DNA of 64,000 bases from Nocardioides sp. Root682 (GTDB lineage: Bacteria; Actinomycetota; Actinomycetes; Propionibacteriales; Nocardioidaceae), in assembly GCF_001427795.1 (NCBI RefSeq), contig NZ_LMHJ01000001.1, forward strand, positions 729,773 through 793,772, given 5' to 3'. The position numbers and the translations under genes are program-made. Numbering within the stretch: position 1 is the first letter of the stretch; each line of letters starts with the position of its first letter. Below, in pieces: positions 1 through 9,236 of the stretch. The notes below the pieces were generated by a model that was not told where the DNA came from, did not search any database, and saw only the letters and a program-made list of their open reading frames with translations.

Positions 1-1
1 C

Positions 2-607
2 GGACGCGCAGATCGGACGACGACGGCGAAGTCCGAGGCCACCCGCGCCCGCGTGCTCGACGCCGCGGCACGGGTCCTCGCCCGCGAGGGCTACTCCGGC
101 ACCAAGCTGACCGACGTCGCACGCGAGGCCGACGTCCAGGCCCCGGCCATCTACTACTACTTCGCCAGCCGCGAGGACCTCATCGAGGAGGTCGCCGCAA
201 CCGGGGCCACCACGTTGCTGGACCGGGTGAACGCGGCGATAGCTGAGCTCCCGGCCGACGCCGGTCCGCTGGACCGCATCGACGCCATCACCGAGGCCCA
301 TCTCCGGTTCACGATGACGGCGCCCGACTACGCCCGCGCCGTGCTCCGCAACGGAGACCAGTTCCCCGACGACATCCCGCTGCGCCACGTTGCGGTCATG
401 CAGCGCTATCACAAGGTGTGGACCACCCAGCTGCGCGAGGCCCAGAAGGCCGGCCTGCTGGACACCAGCGTCGACCTGACCATCGCGCGACACCTGACGA
501 TCGGTGCGTTGAACAGCACGATGGACTGGTGGACCCCGGGGCGCTCCTCCATCACGAAGGTCATCGCCCAGACCCGGTTCCTGCTCCGCCAGGGCCTCGG
601 CGGCTGA
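2..607 (+). CDS. TetR-family regulator, 5' end cut by the window edge
   Basis: Cytoplasmic DNA-binding repressor type protein. The frame is open to the left edge, and the residues before the first GTG (position 53) still match the N-terminus of the TetR at 34802, so the true start lies outside the window; 201 residues are visible. The helix-turn-helix is seen as KLTDVAREADVQAPAIYYYF, followed by the conserved SREDLIEEV. The C-terminal ligand domain resembles that of the 34802 TetR (W in WTTQLREAQKAGLLD, a late MDWWTPG). It is convergent with the mce locus, its stop abutting the stop of the peptidyl-prolyl isomerase gene. The ligand is unknown. Family assignment is secure from the helix-turn-helix; a role in controlling the mce genes is only inferred from position. 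Confidence 0.9.
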   Translation, partial: GRADRTTTAKSEATRARVLDAAARVLAREGYSGTKLTDVAREADVQAPAIYYYFASREDLIEEVAATGATTLLDRVNAAIAELPADAGPLDRIDAITEAHLRFTMTAPDYARAVLRNGDQFPDDIPLRHVAVMQRYHKVWTTQLREAQKAGLLDTSVDLTIARHLTIGALNSTMDWWTPGRSSITKVIAQTRFLLRQGLGG

Positions 608-1684
608 TCACTCCGTCGCTGCGGGGGTCTCCGGTGCTGCGGGCGTCTCGTTCGCGGGTGACGGGGTGGAGCTCGCCGGCGGCGCGGTCGGGTCGTCGGG
701 CAGGTACGCGTCGTCGTACTCGACGTCGGCGCCCTCCAGCTCCTCGGCGAGGAAGTCGCGCCACACCTTCAGGCTGGCCTCGGCCGAGAGGCGCTGGACG
801 ATCTCGTCCTTCACGTCCTTGAAGCTGACCGGCCGGGCCTTGACCACCTCGGTGACCTGGCCGACGTTCCAGCCATAGCTGGTCTTCACGGGGCCGAAGA
901 TCTCGCCCCTGGCCGCTGAGAAGGCCAACTTGCCGTAGCCCTCTTCCAGCTGGTCGGCGGTGACGAGGCCAAGTCGGCCACCGTCGTCCTTGGTGCTGCC
1001 GTCCAGCGACCAGGTCGCCGCGAGCGGGCTGAGCTTGCCGCTCTTGCGGGCCAGGCGGGCGACGCGGTCCGCGTCGGCGCGGGTCTCGACGACGACGTTG
1101 ACGAGCTGGCGACCTTCGGGGGTGACCATGTCGCCCTCGTTGTCGTCGTACTTCTTCTGCGCCTGGGCCTCGGTCGCGTTGGGGACGTCAGCTGTGACCT
1201 CGTCGACGAGGCGGGACGTGGCGAGCTGCGCCCGGATCTCGTCGAGCACGTCGCGTTCGGAGATCCCGCTGGTCGAGAGGAACTCGACGAATGCGTCGCG
1301 ACCGCCCGTGAGCTGCTGGTCGATGAGCTTGTCGAGCTCGGTCTGCGCTTCCTTGTCGGAGATCACGATGTCCCGCTTCGCAGCGGCGTCCGCGAGCACC
1401 AGGCTCACGACCATCGACTTCGCGGAGTCGCGGTTGAAGTCGCCCTCCTTCGAGGCGTCGTCGGGACGCTTCACGCCGTACAACGCCTCGAGGACCTCGA
1501 GCCGGTCATCGAGCTGCGTCGTGGTGACCACGCGGTCGCCGTACCGGAACGCGGCGCCCTCGGGCAGGTCATCGGCCTGCGCCACTCCGAAGGCGATCCC
1601 GCCCCCAGCCAGGGCAATCGCCAGGACAGCCGTGACCAGTCGGCCACGAGTCGTGCCGAGCACCTGCTTGAGCCTGTCGATCAC
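608..1684 (-). CDS. Membrane-anchored SurA/PpiC-type peptidyl-prolyl isomerase
   Basis: 358 aa. An N-terminal hydrophobic segment (about residues 14-36) suggests export or anchoring outside the membrane. It is followed by a SurA-N-like helical region (TQLDDRLEVLEALYG, then KRDIVISDKEAQTELDKLI) and a parvulin-like rotamase domain whose core reads GRLGLVTADQLEEGYGKLAF and GPVKTSYGWNVGQV. The tail is low-complexity Pro/Ala/Thr. The GTG start overlaps the stop of the upstream RND transporter gene (GTGA), so it is translationally coupled and is the last gene of the mce operon. Inferred role: folding chaperone for the exported Mce proteins or the RND loops. PpiC family assignment is good; the client is a guess. 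Confidence 0.8.
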   Translation of the reverse strand: MIDRLKQVLGTTRGRLVTAVLAIALAGGGIAFGVAQADDLPEGAAFRYGDRVVTTTQLDDRLEVLEALYGVKRPDDASKEGDFNRDSAKSMVVSLVLADAAAKRDIVISDKEAQTELDKLIDQQLTGGRDAFVEFLSTSGISERDVLDEIRAQLATSRLVDEVTADVPNATEAQAQKKYDDNEGDMVTPEGRQLVNVVVETRADADRVARLARKSGKLSPLAATWSLDGSTKDDGGRLGLVTADQLEEGYGKLAFSAARGEIFGPVKTSYGWNVGQVTEVVKARPVSFKDVKDEIVQRLSAEASLKVWRDFLAEELEGADVEYDDAYLPDDPTAPPASSTPSPANETPAAPETPAATE

Positions 1685-3972
1685 GACGACACCTCCACCA
1701 ATTCCATTTCGGGTACGTCGACCTGTTCCGCATCCTCGCGGTTCTCGCGCAGGACCACCCGGTCGACCAGCAACGCGGCCACGAAGGAGCACACCACGCC
1801 ACCGGCGAGCAGCAGCCCGAAGTCGCGGAGCACCGCCAGCTCCGACAGCGCGAGCACCAGGTAGCCGGTGGTGCCGGCGAGAGCGGCCGTTCCGACGGCG
1901 CGGAGATCGGCCCCCCGTCGCAACATCACGGAGAACTCGCAACCGGTCGCGGTCACGAGGGATCCGAGCGCGATGGTGAGCGGGTTCAGGGAGCCGGTGG
2001 TCGCGACGGCGAGGAGTGCGACCCAGCCGGTCGACACGACCACGGTCAGCACGGCCCGCATCGCGTCATCGCGGGAGCGGAGTCCGATCCAGATCGCGGC
2101 GCCGGCCAGCCCGATGCCGGCGAGGTTGATCCACAGCCGTCCGTCACCGACGAGCTCCAGGCCACGGGCCGCGGAGACGGGGAGGCCGACGGTGTCGACC
2201 TCGACCCCGTCGGGCGGGGTGCCGACCGCCTCGTCGAGGTCGTCGAGCAGGTCGCTGAGTCCGGCGACGTCGTCGAACTCGACGGCGAGGACCACGACTC
2301 CTTCAGCGCGGTCGGACCGGAGCACTGCCGAGGAGAGGTAGCGCGGCATGACGGCGACGGCGGCCTTGATCTGGTCTGCGGTCGGCTCGGTGCCGAGGAA
2401 GCGAAGCAGGTCAGCGACGCTGAGGACCGGGTGCACGCGGTCGCCGAGCTCGGTCACGATCCGGGTCTGGGCCTGCTGGCTCCAGGCCAGGACCTCCGGA
2501 GACGTGACGTCATCGGCCTTGATCACCAGGCTCACCTCGCCTGCGGATCCGAGCAGGTCCTCGGCGTACTGCGCGTCATCGAGCTCGGGTAGTCCGGCAG
2601 CGAGCTCGTCGGGCTGGGCCTCGACCGCGAGCCCGGACAGGGCGACCCACCCGAGGCCCGCGGTGACGACGAGGACGGCCGTGACGATGCCGCGGCCCAG
2701 GCCCTTGCGAGGCCAGGCGAATGCCGGACCGTCAGCGGACGTGCGCTTCGCTGGCGCCGGGTCCGGGACGGGGCCGAAGTGCCAGCGAACCGCGAGGGCT
2801 GTGGCGACGGTGAGCAGGATGCCCACGGCCAGGGCGATGCCGAGCTCACGGACGAACGGAAGCGGCGACAGGGCCAGTGATCCGAAGCCCAGCATCGCGG
2901 CCAGGGCCGTCACCAGGACGGCCCGGTCGGACCTGCCGCGGGAGAGGTAGAGCGGGAAGTCGCTGCCGATGCCGAGCAGGATCGGCAGGAAGGCGACCAC
3001 CCCGAGGGACAGTGGCTGGCCGGCCCATCCGAAGCAGGACAGGGTGGCCGCCGTACCGACGAGGGCTGCGGCGGTGGGCCGCAGGCGCGCACGGCGTCGG
3101 GTGGTCCAGCCCACCGTCAGGAAGATGAGGCCGACGGCGCCGACGGCCACTGCCCCGAGGACGGGGAGCTCGGCACGGCCCCGGTCGGCGAGGCCGGACG
3201 CGACCACCGGTGCTCCAGTGACGGTGGTGCGGCTGAGGTCGAGGTCGACGTCCTTGACGGCCGACCGCACTCCGTCGACCAGTCGAGTGGTGCCTTCGGC
3301 GTCGAGCCCGGCTCGCGGACGGACGAGGACGGTCACGCTGGTCGGGGAGGGCACCAGGTAGCGCCACTGCGGACGGGCCTCGAGGTTCTCCTCCTCGAAG
3401 AGGACGGTCTGCACGAAGCGCGGGTTCTTCAGCGTGGGCAGCCCGGCCGGCAGGCCCTGCACCATCAGTGCGCCGTACCGCTCGTCGAAGCGGGCGAGCG
3501 CGGCCTCGCCGAGCTCCTTGACCTTGTTCTCGGGAATCCCGCGCTCGCGGGCCTTGGCCATGACTTCCTGGCGGTAGCCGTCGCGCCGGCCGGAGATCTG
3601 GGCGAGCATGTCCTGGGCCGCACCGGCGGTCTGGTTCAGCACCGTGCCGGGTCCGTAGACCGCGGCGACGTCGGGCAGGTTGGCCAGCTGACCCTCGAGT
3701 CCGACCAGCCGCACCAGCGCTTCCGGGTCGTTGAACAGCGCACGCGGTTCGCTGGTCTCGAGGACGACGATGACGGGGTCTCCCCCGAAGTCGTCCGCCT
3801 TGGCAGCGAGCGCCTTCTCGACGGGATCGCCCGCGGGCAGGAACGAAGCGGTGCTCGTGTCGATCTCGACCCGCAACAGGCCGAGCACGATCACCGCACC
3901 CAGGGCGAGGGCCCCCAGCAACGCCGTCCACTGACGACGCTGCCGGGAACCGGCGCCACTACTGCGTTCCAT
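1681..3972 (-). CDS. RND/MMPL-family lipid transporter
   Basis: 763 aa integral membrane protein with the duplicated RND layout: one N-terminal helix, a large extracytoplasmic loop (residues about 40-260), a block of five or six helices, a second helix, a second loop and a second helix block. The first half has LLGIGSDFPLYLSRG, equivalent to the TM4 proton-relay motif (usually GxxxDY). The second half has ATGCEFSVMLRRG, with Glu where Asp is usual. The ATG at 3972 was chosen because the preceding hydrophilic extension has no conserved character; a GTG four bases away is out of frame. It lies 26 bp after the last Mce gene in the operon. Inferred role: moving the lipid delivered by the Mce proteins. 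Relatives include MmpL and HpnN-type transporters; substrate unknown. Confidence 0.85.
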   Translation of the reverse strand: MERSSGAGSRQRRQWTALLGALALGAVIVLGLLRVEIDTSTASFLPAGDPVEKALAAKADDFGGDPVIVVLETSEPRALFNDPEALVRLVGLEGQLANLPDVAAVYGPGTVLNQTAGAAQDMLAQISGRRDGYRQEVMAKARERGIPENKVKELGEAALARFDERYGALMVQGLPAGLPTLKNPRFVQTVLFEEENLEARPQWRYLVPSPTSVTVLVRPRAGLDAEGTTRLVDGVRSAVKDVDLDLSRTTVTGAPVVASGLADRGRAELPVLGAVAVGAVGLIFLTVGWTTRRRARLRPTAAALVGTAATLSCFGWAGQPLSLGVVAFLPILLGIGSDFPLYLSRGRSDRAVLVTALAAMLGFGSLALSPLPFVRELGIALAVGILLTVATALAVRWHFGPVPDPAPAKRTSADGPAFAWPRKGLGRGIVTAVLVVTAGLGWVALSGLAVEAQPDELAAGLPELDDAQYAEDLLGSAGEVSLVIKADDVTSPEVLAWSQQAQTRIVTELGDRVHPVLSVADLLRFLGTEPTADQIKAAVAVMPRYLSSAVLRSDRAEGVVVLAVEFDDVAGLSDLLDDLDEAVGTPPDGVEVDTVGLPVSAARGLELVGDGRLWINLAGIGLAGAAIWIGLRSRDDAMRAVLTVVVSTGWVALLAVATTGSLNPLTIALGSLVTATGCEFSVMLRRGADLRAVGTAALAGTTGYLVLALSELAVLRDFGLLLAGGVVCSFVAALLVDRVVLRENREDAEQVDVPEMELVEVSS

Positions 3973-3998
3973 CACGACCCCATCACCTGATCGCCTGG

Positions 3999-5333
3999 TC
4001 AGCGCTTCTCGACCCGCGGGTAGTCGCCCTTGCCGAACGGCCGGGGCTGGTCGACGTTTCCGGGCAGCGGGTAGGGGTTGTTCCACATCAGGCCGCCGGT
4101 CTCGCTCGAGACGACCTTCAGCGGGTTGCCGCGCACCGTTCCGGGTCCTTCGGCTGTGGCCGTCAGGCGGATCGGGATGATGCCGTCCTCAGCACGGACG
4201 TCGAACGATCCACCGAAGCTGGCGAACAGGGCCCCCAGGTCGAGGCCGTACGGCGCCAGGTAGCTGAGCATCGGCTGGACATCGGCCAGCGTCCGCTGGG
4301 CATCGGGCACCAGGTCCTGCACGGTGGTGCCGAACGGCTTGACCTTGGTGAGTGTCGCCGGCGCCGACGCGAGGACACCGTCGAGGTCGGGCAGCAGCGC
4401 GCGCAGGTCGCGCGAGACCGGGCGCAGGTTGGTCAGCGCCCGGGACAGGTACGGCGAGGCGGCGCGGAGGTCAGCAGCGATCGGGGTCAACGGGACACTC
4501 AGCTCGCTGAGCTTGCCTGCGGCGGTGTCGACGTTCGCGACGACCGACGGCAGCAACCGCACCGTCTCCTCGATCTTGCCCTGGTTGTCGGCGGTCGCCT
4601 GGGTGAGCTCCTGGGCGTCGCTGACCAGACCCACGATCTGGCCCTGTCCGGTGTCGAGGGCATCGAGCAGGAGGCGCGCCTCGACGCTGAGCTCCTGGAG
4701 GTCGTCGCTCTGCTTCGCGAGGGCGTCGAGGACGGTGCTGCCCTCGGTCCCGACGTGCCCGAGACCGGTCATCAGTCCGTCGAGGTCCGCGCCGCGCCCG
4801 CGGGTGGCCGTGTCGAGCGCCTGGACGGCGCTGCTCAGGTGCACCCGGGTGGGTTCGTCGAGGGTGTCGAGGAGCTCGTCGACGTCGACCGACGGCGTGA
4901 CCGCGGCACGGTCGAGGACGGTCTCGTCCTCGAGCTCGCCGCCCTCACCGTCGACCACCTCGACGAAGGAGGAGCCGACGAGCGACTTGACGCCGATCCG
5001 GACGTTCGCTCCCTCGTGCAGGGGCGCGGCCTGTTCCTCGATGCTGATCGTGACCTTGACGTGGTCGCCGTCCTGCTGGGTCGACTCCACGCGTCCGACG
5101 CGGACGCCGGCGATGCGGACCTCACCGAACTCCTTGAGGTTCTTGACGTCCTGTGACTGGAAGGTGATCTCGTAACCGCCGCGGTCGGCGACGATCGGGA
5201 TCTGCCCACCCGCCTTGACCCACAGGAAGCCGAAGCCGAGGACACAGGCGAGGGCGAACAGGACAACGGTCCGCAGGCGCGGATCGTGCACGACCGCTCC
5301 GACGCCGTTCCTGACTGCTGCACTGGGACTCAC
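3999..5333 (-). CDS. MCE-family protein, sixth of locus 1 (MceF position)
   Basis: 444 aa. One N-terminal transmembrane helix (about residues 21-42) then an MCE/MlaD beta domain (about 50-130) including EVRIAGVRVGRVES and GVKSLVGSSFVEVVDG. A long helical region (about 150-340) follows, with repeated Leu/Asp-rich turns such as LRPVSRDLRALLPDLDGVLA, and then a Pro/Gly-rich tail ending WNNPYPLPGNVDQPRPFG. Mce proteins form the extracytoplasmic lipid-conducting part of an ABC-type importer with YrbE permeases. The GTG start overlaps the previous stop (GTGA). It is the last Mce gene before the RND transporter. Confidence 0.92.
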   Translation of the reverse strand: MSPSAAVRNGVGAVVHDPRLRTVVLFALACVLGFGFLWVKAGGQIPIVADRGGYEITFQSQDVKNLKEFGEVRIAGVRVGRVESTQQDGDHVKVTISIEEQAAPLHEGANVRIGVKSLVGSSFVEVVDGEGGELEDETVLDRAAVTPSVDVDELLDTLDEPTRVHLSSAVQALDTATRGRGADLDGLMTGLGHVGTEGSTVLDALAKQSDDLQELSVEARLLLDALDTGQGQIVGLVSDAQELTQATADNQGKIEETVRLLPSVVANVDTAAGKLSELSVPLTPIAADLRAASPYLSRALTNLRPVSRDLRALLPDLDGVLASAPATLTKVKPFGTTVQDLVPDAQRTLADVQPMLSYLAPYGLDLGALFASFGGSFDVRAEDGIIPIRLTATAEGPGTVRGNPLKVVSSETGGLMWNNPYPLPGNVDQPRPFGKGDYPRVEKR

Positions 5334-6547
5334 GACAGACCACCTCCGGTGGGATCGGTGACCTTCACGACGACGTTCGCGCGGCCGAGGCCGCCGTTGA
5401 CGTCACCGAGGCTGAAGGAGGAGGACGTGTTGTAGACGAAGCCGCCGAGGTCGTCGAGCCACGGCACGAGGCGTTCGGTTGCCTGCGGCAGGTTGGCGAA
5501 GACCGGGCTGAGGTCGGCCAACGCCGAGTTCAGGTTGCGGGTCAGCGGCCGGAGGTCGGCGACGACCGGTCGGGCCTCGCGGACGACAGGTCCGGCCTTG
5601 GCGACCAGGTCGCGCGCGTTGCTGACCGTGTTCGACAGGCCCTTGATCGTGCCCGGCAGGTCCTCTGCCGAGTCGTGCAGCTTGCGCAGCACCGGGCTCA
5701 GCTCGTCGGTGAGCTTCTTCGCATCCGTCATGGCGTTGCGCAGCGTCGTGGTCACGCCGGGCAGCCGGGCCAGCGAGGTGCTGAGCTCGGCGTCGCGGGC
5801 GCTGACGACTGCCAGGGTGTCCTGGAGCGCGTTGACCAGCTCGTCGAGCCGCTTGTCGTCCTCACCCGCTGCCGTGGCGATCTGGGACACGGAGGTGACC
5901 AGGTGCCGCAGGTTCGCCCGGCGCGTCTGCAGGGCCTCGATGACTCCGGTGAAGTTCTGGGCGGCCTTGTCCGTGGCCTTCAGCCCGGGTGCAAGGTCCG
6001 TCGGCGCCGAGGCAAGGGCGACGTCGGCCTGGGTGACCAGGTCGGTCAGCGCGGCCCGCGCCCGGTCGTCGAGCTCGTCGAGCAGCTCGTAGGGCTGCAG
6101 CACCCGCTGGGTCTGCGACACCGGGATGACACCGCCCTCGGCCAGCTTTCCCGCCGACGGGTCGCCCGGGTCGAGCATCACGTACATCACGTTGAGCGGG
6201 GTCTTGGACCGCAGCACCAGCTTCGCGTTCTGGTAGACCTCGTGCCCCTCGTCCAGGGTGAACGTCAGGCGGGCGTTGCCACCATCGGTCGGCGCAGCGT
6301 CGGTGACCCGTCCGACCGTGACGCCAGCAATCCGGACCTCCTGGCGACTGGCCAGCTGGATCGCTGGGGCCTCGTCGAACTCGGCAGCGAACTTGTAGTT
6401 GTCGTCCCAGGGCTTGATGACCTGGTACTGCCCGAAGATGTAGCTCATCACGACGACCCCGGCCACCAGCAGCGACACCAGGAGTACGACGTCGCGGCCC
6501 AGGCCCGGCGTGTTCCTCATCCGCTCCATGGCGGTCTCGAGCTTCAT
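5330..6547 (-). CDS. MCE-family protein, fifth of locus 1 (MceE position, no lipobox)
   Basis: 405 aa from the ATG at 6547, whose A is shared with the previous stop (TGATG). N-terminal helix about residues 17-36, MCE domain about 45-125 (QEVRIAGVTVGRVTDA, then RSKTPLNVMYVMLDPG), then long amphipathic helices to about residue 370. In mycobacterial mce operons this position is held by a lipoprotein; here the N-terminus is a plain signal anchor with no Leu-x-x-Cys lipobox. The C-terminus ends LGRANVVVKVTDPTGGGLS. Function as a subunit of the locus 1 importer is inferred from family and operon position. Confidence 0.92.
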   Translation of the reverse strand: MKLETAMERMRNTPGLGRDVVLLVSLLVAGVVVMSYIFGQYQVIKPWDDNYKFAAEFDEAPAIQLASRQEVRIAGVTVGRVTDAAPTDGGNARLTFTLDEGHEVYQNAKLVLRSKTPLNVMYVMLDPGDPSAGKLAEGGVIPVSQTQRVLQPYELLDELDDRARAALTDLVTQADVALASAPTDLAPGLKATDKAAQNFTGVIEALQTRRANLRHLVTSVSQIATAAGEDDKRLDELVNALQDTLAVVSARDAELSTSLARLPGVTTTLRNAMTDAKKLTDELSPVLRKLHDSAEDLPGTIKGLSNTVSNARDLVAKAGPVVREARPVVADLRPLTRNLNSALADLSPVFANLPQATERLVPWLDDLGGFVYNTSSSFSLGDVNGGLGRANVVVKVTDPTGGGLS

Positions 6548-7941
6548 CACGGTACGAGCCCCAGGTTCTCGAAGACCGACGAGCGCAGCGCGCCGGTGAT
6601 GCCTGCCTGGTCCAGCGCCAGGGTGACCAGGCTGTCCAGGTCGAACGGAAGGCCGGACAGCGAGCCGAGCCCGACGCCAGCCTGGAAGGCAAGCGTGGAT
6701 CCCCGCTGGTCCTGGGACATCGACGCACGGTCGACGTTGGTCGCCATGTAGGCCAGCTCCTCGTAGAACTTGTGGTCGGCGAGGTAACCGCCCCCGCCTC
6801 CGTCGTACTTGCCCTCGCCCTTCCACGGGCTGAGCACGAAGTCGGACACCGGACCGTTGACCCGGTCCAGCACCGGTCCGTGCAGGTTCTTCAGCACTCC
6901 GGTCGCCCGGGTCGCCGTGGGCACCAGGTCCTCGACGGCAGGCCGTGCGTCACGCAGCAGCGGCTTGAGGTCGGCCAACAGCGGCGTCGCGTCCTTCAGC
7001 AACGGGTCGAGCTCCTCGATCAGGCTCGCGATCTCGGGGGCCGAGGGCCGCAGCTCGGCCGCGGTGCCCTCGAGCTCGGTGACGGTGTCGCTGAGGCCCG
7101 TCAGGCCCAGTCGGGTCTGGTGGATGGTGGCGGGCAGGTCGGCCAGCGTCTCGGAGAGCTCGCCCCGCCGCTCGGCGAGGACACCACTCGCCACGTTGAG
7201 GTTGCGCGCGATGTCCTTGAGCTGTCCGTCGCGGCGCGTCAGCACGTCGGCCGTGGTGTTGAGGTCCTTCACCAGGGCGGGCAGGTCAGCGCCGGGGCGG
7301 CTGCCGCGGGCCGCTCTCACCACGTCTGCGCCAGGCTCCAGGACGCCGGGCGCCGTCTTGAGCAGCGCATTGAGCTCGTCGTCGCTCTGCTCCAGCGTCG
7401 CGGCCGCGGAACCACTCAACCCCTGCAGGGCCTCCCGGGCCGTGGCGGGCAATGCCTCGGCGATCCGGTCCAGCTCCACCGGAGCAGAAGTGCGTGCGAG
7501 CGGAATCACGCCGTCGAAACGGCCGTCGGGTCCCCCGGCGTTCAGCTCGACGGCATACCGACCACCGAGCAGCGTGCGCGGCTCGATCCTGGCGATCGGC
7601 TTGGAGCCCACCGTCGCGAGCGCGGCCTCCTCGACCTTCATCGTCACGATGCTGGTCCCTTCGTCGGTCCGTTCGATGTCCGTCACGGTGCCCACCGTGA
7701 GGCCGGCGATCTTCACCGATGAATCGTTCGCCCGCAGCTTGTAGCTGTCCGCGAACTCGGCAGAGATGGTCTGGCCCCCACTGAAGTACGACGAGATCTC
7801 GGCCTTGGCGGCGAGCAGCCCCAGGACCAGGACCAGGAGCACGTAGAACTGCACGCCCAACCGGAAGTTGCGTCCCTTCGCGTACTCGGCCTTCGCAGCC
7901 GCGCCCGCTCCGAGCTCGGGTGCTGGATGACGCCTGGACAT
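6547..7941 (-). CDS. MCE-family protein, fourth of locus 1
   Basis: 464 aa from the ATG at 7941 (TGATG overlap with the previous stop). The start MSRRHPAPELG was chosen over longer upstream options because it is the coupled start. One transmembrane helix at about residues 30-48 and an MCE domain at about 60-145 (SSVKIAGLTVGTVTDIE, RIEPRTLLGGRYAVELNAGG). A long coiled region follows, with the recurring pattern LNTTADVLTRRDGQLKDIA and LKDATPLLADLKPLLRDARP. A Gly-rich stretch (KYDGGGGGY) precedes a C-terminal helical domain that includes YEELAYMATNVDRASMS. It is a subunit of the locus 1 lipid importer by family and context. Confidence 0.92.
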   Translation of the reverse strand: MSRRHPAPELGAGAAAKAEYAKGRNFRLGVQFYVLLVLVLGLLAAKAEISSYFSGGQTISAEFADSYKLRANDSSVKIAGLTVGTVTDIERTDEGTSIVTMKVEEAALATVGSKPIARIEPRTLLGGRYAVELNAGGPDGRFDGVIPLARTSAPVELDRIAEALPATAREALQGLSGSAAATLEQSDDELNALLKTAPGVLEPGADVVRAARGSRPGADLPALVKDLNTTADVLTRRDGQLKDIARNLNVASGVLAERRGELSETLADLPATIHQTRLGLTGLSDTVTELEGTAAELRPSAPEIASLIEELDPLLKDATPLLADLKPLLRDARPAVEDLVPTATRATGVLKNLHGPVLDRVNGPVSDFVLSPWKGEGKYDGGGGGYLADHKFYEELAYMATNVDRASMSQDQRGSTLAFQAGVGLGSLSGLPFDLDSLVTLALDQAGITGALRSSVFENLGLVP

Positions 7942-9236
7942 CAGTTGGCTCCTCCGCTGCAGTCGGTGACCGTGGCGTGGTCGTAGGACGTGCCGGGGCA
8001 CGGGTAGAACTCGGACCGGTAGAGGGGGTCCGGGATGCCGGCGACGCTGAACAGTCCGACGCCGGTCAGCTGCGCGGCGAAGTAGTGCTGGTTCGGGTCG
8101 CCGTCGAGGATCCCCGACAGGAGGTCGTTCTGCGAGAAGAACCGGGCCACGTCGTTCGTGTAGGGCACGAAGCGGTACAGCAGGTGCTCCAGGCTGTCGA
8201 CCGATGCCTTCAGGGGATCCAGCAACGGCCGGGCGTCCTTCAGGGTCTCGGTCAGCGAGGACAGCGCCGGATCAGCGGCCCTGGCCACACCAGGGACCTT
8301 GTCGAGCGTGTCCGGCGAATCGCGGAGGAAGGCCCGCAGGTCCGGGGTGGCGGCACCCAGTGCGCGGGCACCGGGCTCGAGCTCCTCCAAGGCGACCTCG
8401 GCGTCACCGAGCGGTGCATAGAGGTCGTCCAGCGCAGTCTCCACCGTAGTGAGTGCGGCGGGGAGCCTGGCGATCGTCTCCTCGAGCGGCTTGCCGTCGT
8501 CGACGCCCAGCGCCTGCACGGTGCGGTCCGCGTTCTCGACCAAGCCCTTGATCTCGTCGGTGCGGCCGTTGAACCGGTTGACCAGGCGGTCGGCGCTGAT
8601 CAGGAGCCCGGTGATGTCGGTGCGGTCGCTGCCCGCAGCCTCCATCACGGTCTCGAGGTCCTCGAGCAGGTGGGGGGACGCAGCGAGCACGGCGTTGAGG
8701 TCCTCGCTGTGACCGGTCGTACCCACGGCGAGCTCGCCCACGGCCTGCTGCAGGGAGGCACGGGTCTTCGGGTCGAGTGCCGAGAGGACGTCCTCGAGGG
8801 AGGTGGAGCTCCTGGTGGCCTCGAGGGGGATCACCTGCTCGCCGAGCTCCCCTGCTTCCGGCGTGCCCGGGTCGAAGCCGAGGTACTTCTTGCCCAGGGC
8901 GGAGGTGTTGCCGACGAAGGCGCTGGCGTCCTGGTAGACCTCGACCTTTCCATCGAGCCGTAGCGTCACTTCGGCCACGCCGTCGACGTACTCGATCTTG
9001 CTGACGGTCCCGACGCGAAGGCCGTCCTGCTTGACGTCCTTGCCGGTCTTGAGGATGCCGACGTTCTCGAATTGCGCCTTCACCTCGGTGTAGCGCTTGC
9101 CGGGAAGTGCACCACCGGTCTGGACGACGCCGCCGACCCAGCCGACGACGACGAGGGCGAAGAGCATGGCCACGCCGACGACGACCTTGCGGGCGACGTC
9201 ACGGTGGACGGGGCGGCGGACGGGAAGGTTGCTCAC
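7941..9236 (-). CDS. MCE-family protein, third of locus 1
   Basis: 431 aa; the GTG start overlaps the previous stop (GTGA). N-terminal transmembrane helix about residues 18-38, MCE domain about 50-130 (DVKQDGLRVGTVSKIEYVDG and FVGNTSALGKKYLGFDPG), then helical repeats to about residue 370. The C-terminal region has a Cys pair (YPCPGTSYDHATVTDCSGG), as in many exported Mce proteins, possibly a disulfide. It lies mid-operon with no intergenic space. Family assignment is firm; individual role and substrate are not readable from sequence. Confidence 0.92.
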   Translation of the reverse strand: MSNLPVRRPVHRDVARKVVVGVAMLFALVVVGWVGGVVQTGGALPGKRYTEVKAQFENVGILKTGKDVKQDGLRVGTVSKIEYVDGVAEVTLRLDGKVEVYQDASAFVGNTSALGKKYLGFDPGTPEAGELGEQVIPLEATRSSTSLEDVLSALDPKTRASLQQAVGELAVGTTGHSEDLNAVLAASPHLLEDLETVMEAAGSDRTDITGLLISADRLVNRFNGRTDEIKGLVENADRTVQALGVDDGKPLEETIARLPAALTTVETALDDLYAPLGDAEVALEELEPGARALGAATPDLRAFLRDSPDTLDKVPGVARAADPALSSLTETLKDARPLLDPLKASVDSLEHLLYRFVPYTNDVARFFSQNDLLSGILDGDPNQHYFAAQLTGVGLFSVAGIPDPLYRSEFYPCPGTSYDHATVTDCSGGAN

